Under the pieces are notes generated by a model. The model had not been told where the DNA came from, did no database searches, and worked only from the letters and a program-made list of their open reading frames with translations. Source: Clostridia bacterium (GTDB lineage: Bacteria > Bacillota > Clostridia > Oscillospirales > Acutalibacteraceae). From it: a stretch of 19,278 bases of DNA. The DNA is taken from contig JAGBSR010000200.1 of NCBI GenBank assembly GCA_017631745.1, positions 1 to 19,278 of the forward strand, written 5' to 3'. A program made the position numbers and the translations under genes. Below are positions 14,358 to 19,278 of this stretch, piece by piece; position 1 is the first letter of the stretch, and every line of letters begins with the position of its first letter.

Positions 14358-16820
14358 TTAATCTACGCTTATCTGCCACTGACTGATATCTCCGCTGATG
14401 CACTCAATATCGCACTTATTATCGCAGAGCTTCACTCTTGCAAGTATATCGGGAAGAATGAGAGGTACGGTAATATTTTCTCTGACAGGTGAAAAGCTGA
14501 TAGTTTTCTTCTCGTAATCCACCTTCATACCCGAAGCAGCAATAAGTGTGCTCCAACTTGACATAGGTCTTGTGTAATGGTGTCCGCACTCCCAATGGTC
14601 CCAGAAATGGCCTAATCCGAACTGGCTTGTGTGAATTGAATCAACTACAGTATCGGAAATCTCATCAAGACCGACAGACAGCGCAAGAGCAGAAAAGGCA
14701 TAGCCGATGCCTGTCCAGACAGCTTCTGCCTGACAGTTTTTATAAGTGTGAATTGTTGTCTTTTTATTTTCGGGCACAGAGGCATTCACAAGCCCCTGCT
14801 CCTTATGGAAGTTTTCACGGAAAATATATTCAACCACCTGACGGACTTTCTCATTGCTGATATTGCCCTGAAGTCCCATCATTCTGAGGAACCACTCACC
14901 GTCAAGCTGATTAGTCATAAGAGATTCGTCGGTTTGCTCGCCGTTAATCCAAAGGTTATAATATTCGCCGTTCCAAAGCTTATCTTCAAGAGATTTTTTA
15001 CCTTTTTCGAGGATGCTGTTCCATTTTTCCTGTTGCTCATTATCCCCCATTTTCTCTGCAATAACACCTGCAGCCTTTAATGCGGCGAGCCAGAGCACGG
15101 AAATATATGCAGAAGCACCCGAGAAATTCCAGGCGTCATAGGTGTTGCGCTTGGTATCGTAATCGGGAAGTCCGTCGCCATCGGTATCAATTTTCTCTAT
15201 GGAGTCCATAGCTCTTTTCACATTATCCCAAAGAGATGTGAGATATTCTCTGTCGCCTGTGAAAAGATAGTCGCGCAGTACCATCAGCACAAACTGCATA
15301 TTCATATCGACTCGGTCAAAGCCGTCGTCAGTGCTGAGCATATCAGGTCTGAAGAGATGGTGTACTCTGCCGTCTTTTCGCTGGTATTCTGCCCCCATTT
15401 TCATCTGTTTTTTCTGCAAATCAGGGAAGAGGCTGATAAGGGAATAAGAGGCGTGATAAGTAATATCCGTGGTGTGAAGTCCGCAGAAGCCAAGACCCTC
15501 CCACAAGCCGAATTTGCCGTTTTTAAGGTAAACCGAGCTCTTAACGAGGGGCGAGAGATTTGACGACCAAGAATCGGGATAGATTGCAGGCAGGTCTGTT
15601 GAATAAAGAAGGTCTGCAAAATCAACAGCCGACTTGAAAACACTGTCGTAATTATCGGCAAGGAATTTATTTGCATCAAGAGAGCTCTTATATAGATTTT
15701 CATAATAGTGACCGAGCTTTTTTCCATTTTGACTCATCTGATTCGGGAAATACCAGGTGAGAATAAAACGGATATTTTTCTTTTCACCTGGCTTGAGGGT
15801 TACCTTAGAGCAAAGAGCGCAGGCACCGAAATCTCTGCCGATTTTGAAAAGCTGTCTCATACAGCAACCAAGAAAGTCAATTTTATCCTTTCTTGAAGAA
15901 AGAAAATCAGGCTTACAGTGTTTTATGCGCCTATGCAAAGATTCACAAAGCGGATGCTTCAGATATTCCCCGCACATTAAATCAAGCTTTGCATCACTCA
16001 TCAGTGCAAAATACACGGGTACATTTTTTAGCTTTGTACCTGCATCACTATCTGGTAAGCTACCCGTTTCTCTGAAACCGAAAAGAAAAGATTCCTGACT
16101 AACGCCAAAAGCTGAGCTTGCTACATACTCCTTAATAAAGCGATAATACTCCCCCGTGATATATGACTTTTCACCGTCTCCGTCAACAGAAAAGCAGAGA
16201 TTACCGCAGGAGGGTGAGTCAGATTTTTTTATAGGCTCAATGTGAACACTTACGCCCTGATCAGCTTTATGAAGAGAGTTTTTATTGCCCTCTTTTTTGT
16301 TGGCAAAATCAGGCACAAGACTGCCGGCAAGGGTGATTTCAATTTCGGCATCAGTCGGATTTTCGGCAGTGAAATCAAGATAAAAGCCTGGTGTTGAAGA
16401 GATATCGCTGTTGTGGGGTACAAAAGGAGAAACCGCCTTAAGGCTGAGCTTGCAGGATAAAGCGCTGTCGGTATAATTAAGCTCACACAAAGGAAACCTG
16501 CCCTCAAACTCAATTTTTTCAACGGGTCTATTCCAGGAAAACATACGGTATGTAAAATCATCAGCATCGGTTTTCATTCCGAGCTTGCGGACAACGGGCA
16601 TAGCACCCTCTTTGCTTTCGCGAACCCAGAAAGAAAGCGCACCTGCACTGCCCTCTCCGTCGTCAACCTTTTTTTCGCAGCAGCTTGTTGTTATTCTCGG
16701 CTGATTTGCCACAAGCCAATAGTGAAACTCACCGTCAGGCATCAATTCAACACTGCCGCTTCCTATACCGCCTAAAGCGATACCGCTTGAATGAGTTTTA
16801 GTTGAAATTATCTTTGCCAT
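14358..16820 (-). CDS. GH116 beta-glycosidase (GBA2-like)
   Basis: Family of retaining beta-glucosidases, beta-xylosidases and beta-N-acetylglucosaminidases. 820 residues: a beta-rich N-terminal domain (about 1-380, beginning with GIALGGIGSGSVELMPDG, typical of the family), then an (alpha/alpha)6 barrel. The likely nucleophile is Glu441 in GLWEGLGFCGLHTTDITYHAS, matching the LEG...NTYDVHFYAS region of GBA2, and the likely acid/base is Asp562 in NTYDAWNFSGASAY, followed by LWLAALKAA. No signal peptide, so it is cytoplasmic. The ATG at 16820 has GAGG 6 bases upstream. It lies 109 bases after the sulfatase on the same strand with no terminator between, so read-through is possible, but a weak promoter of its own exists. 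Substrate specificity within GH116 cannot be assigned. Confidence 0.88.
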   Translation of the reverse strand: MAKIISTKTHSSGIALGGIGSGSVELMPDGEFHYWLVANQPRITTSCCEKKVDDGEGSAGALSFWVRESKEGAMPVVRKLGMKTDADDFTYRMFSWNRPVEKIEFEGRFPLCELNYTDSALSCKLSLKAVSPFVPHNSDISSTPGFYLDFTAENPTDAEIEITLAGSLVPDFANKKEGNKNSLHKADQGVSVHIEPIKKSDSPSCGNLCFSVDGDGEKSYITGEYYRFIKEYVASSAFGVSQESFLFGFRETGSLPDSDAGTKLKNVPVYFALMSDAKLDLMCGEYLKHPLCESLHRRIKHCKPDFLSSRKDKIDFLGCCMRQLFKIGRDFGACALCSKVTLKPGEKKNIRFILTWYFPNQMSQNGKKLGHYYENLYKSSLDANKFLADNYDSVFKSAVDFADLLYSTDLPAIYPDSWSSNLSPLVKSSVYLKNGKFGLWEGLGFCGLHTTDITYHASYSLISLFPDLQKKQMKMGAEYQRKDGRVHHLFRPDMLSTDDGFDRVDMNMQFVLMVLRDYLFTGDREYLTSLWDNVKRAMDSIEKIDTDGDGLPDYDTKRNTYDAWNFSGASAYISVLWLAALKAAGVIAEKMGDNEQQEKWNSILEKGKKSLEDKLWNGEYYNLWINGEQTDESLMTNQLDGEWFLRMMGLQGNISNEKVRQVVEYIFRENFHKEQGLVNASVPENKKTTIHTYKNCQAEAVWTGIGYAFSALALSVGLDEISDTVVDSIHTSQFGLGHFWDHWECGHHYTRPMSSWSTLIAASGMKVDYEKKTISFSPVRENITVPLILPDILARVKLCDNKCDIECISGDISQWQISVD

Positions 16821-16869
16821 AGATTACCTCGTATCGGCATATAAGCCGTATTATTGATAATATTGATGA

Positions 16870-16898
16870 TTAATAAATTTTTAAATGACTAAAGTCAA
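16870..16898 (-). promoter_or_regulatory. Possible promoter with overlapping palindrome upstream of GH116
   Basis: Minus strand -35 TTGACT (16898-16893), 17-base spacer and a weak -10 TATTAA (16875-16870). A perfect 12-base palindrome, TGACTTTAGTCA (16886-16897), overlaps the -35 and could be an operator. The -10 matches consensus at only four positions, so this is tentative. Confidence 0.4.
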
Positions 16899-16929
16899 AG
16901 TTAATCATAGCTATATAATTTTAATCGGA

Positions 16930-18255
16930 TTATTTCTTTTTACTTATAATAGCCGGTAAAATTATCGCTGATTTATTTTCGGCGTTCTGCATTTCGCGCA
17001 AGAGGATTTTCTGAAGCTTCTTCCTCACCTGCTTATAGCCCTCCTTGTCTTTAATAAGATTATGCTTTTCCTCAGGGTCGGATTTAAGGTCATAGAGATA
17101 ATCTTCAATATAAATCGGTGAAGAAGACAAAGCCACGCCTGCAATATAAGTCGGCACGGAAACACTGTATTTATAGTCCTTGGTTCTGATGCTGCGGGCA
17201 CATTGGCTTTCACTTATCTGAATATATACGGCATCACGGGAGGCTTTCGTTGTTAAATCAAAGCCTTTGAAATGCTCAGGCACCTTTATTCCTGCAAGGG
17301 AAAGCAAGGTGGCAGGCAAATCAATAAGACTTACCAATCTGCCGTCTTTACCGGTACCCGAATAACCTGCACCAAAAACAGTCAGTGGAATATGTGTACT
17401 CGAATCGTGGCAGGACCTCTTATATTCAAGGTTACGGGTTTTAAAATGACAGCCGTGATCACTTGTAAAAATTATTACGGTATCTTCATAAATACCCAAA
17501 TCCTTCAGCTTTTCAACGAGCAATTTTATATTGTAATCTATTCTGTTTATTGCAGACAGATAGTTGGGATAATGCTCATTATAATCACCATTTAAAAATG
17601 CAAGGTCGTCGGGAATGGGATAGTTTTCAAAGTCTGCAACAGTTTCCGGGTACCCCTCGTATGATTTTTTATTGTTCTGATGATGAGGCTCAAGCTGAGA
17701 TATAAACATAAAAAAGGGTTTACTGTCATCACGGCGTGAAAGATATTCCAAGGCAAAATTATTTATGCAATCAGGTCTGTAGCCCGAAAACTCAACGGCA
17801 CTCCCCTTTTCGTCGTAAACAACTCCGCCCTGACCGTCGGAAGTAAACTCGAGCACATCAGCCGCACGCCAATATTTATATCCGCCTTGTCTGTCTTCAG
17901 GTATGGCTGTTTTTTCGCAGTTAAAATTGCTGTCGGTAGCAAGGTGCCATTTGCCTATATACGCCGTGTCGTACCCTGCCTCGTTGAAATAATCGGCAAG
18001 GTGAGGCATATCAGCAGGCAAAGACTGTCCGTTTTTAAAACAAGAGCACTCCGTAGCATAAACGCCCGTCTGCAAGCAAGCTCTGGCAGGGCCGCACACA
18101 GGCTGACAGGTATAGCAATCTGTAAAGACAGTACCATCTTCAGAGTACTCAGATAGATAAGGCATAATATCAGCATTAAATGTATCTGCTCTTTGCTGGT
18201 CGGTGAAATAGAAAATTATGTTTTTCTTTTTATTTTCTGACGGTACAGTGTTCAT
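16930..18255 (-). CDS. Type I sulfatase (Cys-type, formylglycine-dependent), no signal peptide
   Basis: Hydrolyses sulfate esters, probably on a sugar. 441 residues from the ATG at 18255. Key residues are Asp19 in YFTDQQRAD (metal), the maturation motif CGPAR with Cys54 and Arg58 (Cys converted to formylglycine), GKWHL (Lys102, His104) and TSDHG (Asp266, His267). FISQLEPHHQ is also typical of sugar sulfatases. In an anaerobe maturation would need a radical-SAM anSME enzyme, which is not in the window. No signal peptide is present, so it would act inside the cell on imported sulfated oligosaccharides. The start is ambiguous: GGAGG at 18267-18271 is 11 bases from this ATG and 5 bases from an in-frame TTG at 18261. 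Phosphonate monoester hydrolases share this fold and are an alternative. Confidence 0.86.
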   Translation of the reverse strand: MNTVPSENKKKNIIFYFTDQQRADTFNADIMPYLSEYSEDGTVFTDCYTCQPVCGPARACLQTGVYATECSCFKNGQSLPADMPHLADYFNEAGYDTAYIGKWHLATDSNFNCEKTAIPEDRQGGYKYWRAADVLEFTSDGQGGVVYDEKGSAVEFSGYRPDCINNFALEYLSRRDDSKPFFMFISQLEPHHQNNKKSYEGYPETVADFENYPIPDDLAFLNGDYNEHYPNYLSAINRIDYNIKLLVEKLKDLGIYEDTVIIFTSDHGCHFKTRNLEYKRSCHDSSTHIPLTVFGAGYSGTGKDGRLVSLIDLPATLLSLAGIKVPEHFKGFDLTTKASRDAVYIQISESQCARSIRTKDYKYSVSVPTYIAGVALSSSPIYIEDYLYDLKSDPEEKHNLIKDKEGYKQVRKKLQKILLREMQNAENKSAIILPAIISKKK

Positions 18256-18290
18256 CTGCAACTTAACCTCCGTAAATTACTTATATTTTA

Positions 18291-18319
18291 ATTTTATCTG
18301 ACAGAATGAAAAAAGTCAA
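18291..18319 (-). promoter_or_regulatory. Sigma-A promoter of the sulfatase gene
   Basis: Minus strand -35 TTGACT (18319-18314), 17-base spacer, -10 TAAAAT (18296-18291). It sits about 36 bases before the start. Its boxes are identical to those of the promoter at 19222-19250. Confidence 0.7.
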
Positions 18320-18357
18320 TAAATATCGTATATCTTTGAGCCTGCCTTAAAAGTTAT

Positions 18358-18381
18358 CAGCCGCCACAAAAGTGACGGCTG
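18358..18381 (-). terminator. Probable terminator after the secreted protein gene
   Basis: A 10-bp stem with one mismatch (CAGCCGCCAC / GTGACGGCTG) closes an AAAA loop, about 42 bases past the stop. The minus-strand T run that follows (ACTTTTAA) is short, so termination may be partial. Confidence 0.6.
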
Positions 18382-18423
18382 TATTATTATGTTATCTTTT
18401 AAAAGCAATTTAACTAAATAAGA

Positions 18424-19182
18424 TTAATAATGAACTGCTCCGCAGGCACATTCGGGATTTTTGCCCATAAGCTTATAAATAAAGCAAACGATTTTCCAAA
18501 TTAAGCCCATAAAGCCGTTTTTGTGGCAAAGGTCTTTACAGATTTCTGTGCCAAAATTGTTGGCTGAGCCGTAAACAGCCTGATAATCTGCACCGATTAT
18601 ACCTGAATAAAGGTTGATAGTGTTGTTTTCATCGGAAGCGTCTACACCGATGCTTTCGGAATATATTTTTCCGCCGTACATATTGAATGTGCAGCCGTCA
18701 GAAACATAGATACCATTACTACGAGCAGTAATTTTAATATTATACATATTGCAGACATCTGCACGGGCTGTAATACCAACATTCTTACTTATGATTTCAC
18801 CATTACCCTTGCAGTCGCAGATTGAAAATGTACCGCCCTGTGGGTCTATTACAGAATAAGCATGACCTGAGTTATATTCTCTGGTAGAGGTGATTGTGTG
18901 TCCGTTAAGGCAGATGTTAGCATCGTTGAAAATTTCAAGCTGATAGTCAAGGACGATATCTTCCGCAAGGTAGAAGTTACCGCCGCCAAGGCGTTCATAT
19001 TCACCGAGTATTTCTTTGGTGAGGGGAAGGAAAATAACCTGGTCACCTTCTTCGGTTGAACAGCTGTTGGACACTGAGTGCATATGTACATCAAAGTCAA
19101 AATCCAAGTCCAGAGCATATGCCATAGGCATTACCGATAAAGCAAGAATAATCGCGAGTGCGATTGAAATAAATTTTTTCAT
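18424..19182 (-). CDS. Secreted beta-helix-like protein with Cys/His-rich C-terminal tail
   Basis: 252 residues; no function recognised. Residues 1-23 (MKKFISIALAIILALSVMPM then AYA) are a classic Sec signal peptide. Residues about 60-210 show short repeating strands with G, N and I/V spacing (NGHTITS, GGTFSICD, SNGIYVSDGCTFNMYGGKIY, NTINLYSGIIG), which reads like a right-handed parallel beta-helix of the adhesin/pectate-lyase type. The tail from Cys215 (CKDLCHKNGFMGLIWKIVCF, then CACGAVHY at the very end) combines a Cys/His pair, an amphipathic aromatic helix and a CxCGxxHY ending. I recall similar endings on unrelated secreted proteins of gut Ruminococcaceae, so it may be a sorting or attachment module. 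It has its own promoter, AAAAGGAG 9 bases before the ATG, and a downstream stem-loop. No catalytic motif is evident. Confidence 0.78.
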   Translation of the reverse strand: MKKFISIALAIILALSVMPMAYALDLDFDFDVHMHSVSNSCSTEEGDQVIFLPLTKEILGEYERLGGGNFYLAEDIVLDYQLEIFNDANICLNGHTITSTREYNSGHAYSVIDPQGGTFSICDCKGNGEIISKNVGITARADVCNMYNIKITARSNGIYVSDGCTFNMYGGKIYSESIGVDASDENNTINLYSGIIGADYQAVYGSANNFGTEICKDLCHKNGFMGLIWKIVCFIYKLMGKNPECACGAVHY

Positions 19183-19221
19183 TTTCTTTTTCTCCTTTTT
19201 ATAAATTATTTTTGTATATAT

Positions 19222-19250
19222 ATTTTACATCATAAAATATTCCAAGTCAA
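19222..19250 (-). promoter_or_regulatory. Sigma-A promoter of the secreted protein gene
   Basis: Minus strand -35 TTGACT (19250-19245), 17-base spacer, -10 TAAAAT (19227-19222), about 40 bases before the ATG at 19182. The remaining bases to the window end show nothing further. Confidence 0.7.
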
Positions 19251-19278
19251 TATTTTCAGGGAAATTATGTAAACAGGC

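Noticed and set aside
16845..16880. ATTGAT direct repeats near the GH116 start as a binding site or repeat element
   Set aside because: Only two short AT-rich copies are present, as expected by chance in such sequence; no third copy or symmetry supports a function.
17955..18176. Second small gene overlapping the sulfatase N-terminus on the same strand
   Set aside because: It is an alternative frame across the sulfatase catalytic motif region, which is plainly coding in the sulfatase frame.

Overview
The window looks like a carbohydrate-catabolism region of a low-to-moderate GC Gram-positive anaerobe, most likely a gut Clostridia member (Oscillospiraceae/Ruminococcaceae-like). This is inferred from strong AGGAGG-type ribosome sites, sigma-A promoters with 17-bp spacers, an L-lactaldehyde reductase of FucO type, and a secreted protein with a Cys/His-rich C-terminal tail that I associate with that group. 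I see no mobile element, CRISPR array, tRNA or rRNA.

Layout. (1) 1-4012, minus strand: a tight four-gene operon. In transcription order it holds a glucose-dehydrogenase-like medium-chain dehydrogenase, a zinc alcohol/polyol dehydrogenase (L-galactonate 5-dehydrogenase-like), tagaturonate reductase (uxaB) and altronate dehydratase (uxaA, cut by the window edge). (2) 4166-5638, plus strand: a divergent GH29 alpha-L-fucosidase sharing a compact two-way promoter region. (3) 5687-10262, minus: GH38 alpha-mannosidase followed by a Gfo/Idh/MocA oxidoreductase. (4) 10383-12461, minus: an exported metallophosphoesterase followed by fucO. (5) 12730-14289, plus: a divergent membrane-anchored metallophosphoesterase with five predicted helices. 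(6) 14358-18255, minus: a Cys-type sulfatase and a GH116 glycosidase. (7) 18424-19182, minus: a secreted beta-helix-like protein.

How it may work together. GH29, GH38, GH116 and the sulfatase all lack signal peptides, so the picture is intracellular dismantling of imported, possibly sulfated, fucosylated and mannosylated oligosaccharides. FucO would dispose of L-lactaldehyde from L-fucose as 1,2-propanediol. The uxa operon carries two extra dehydrogenases in place of a visible uronate isomerase. It could therefore oxidise an aldose at C1 and the aldonate at C5 to tagaturonate, feeding altronate and then 2-keto-3-deoxygluconate. L-galactose, the 6-hydroxy analogue of L-fucose and a conceivable product of the neighbouring GH29, fits this chemistry. 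That route is inference, not something the sequence proves. No transporter, regulator, sulfatase-maturing enzyme, fucose isomerase/kinase/aldolase or KDG kinase/aldolase lies in the window, so the system must extend beyond it.
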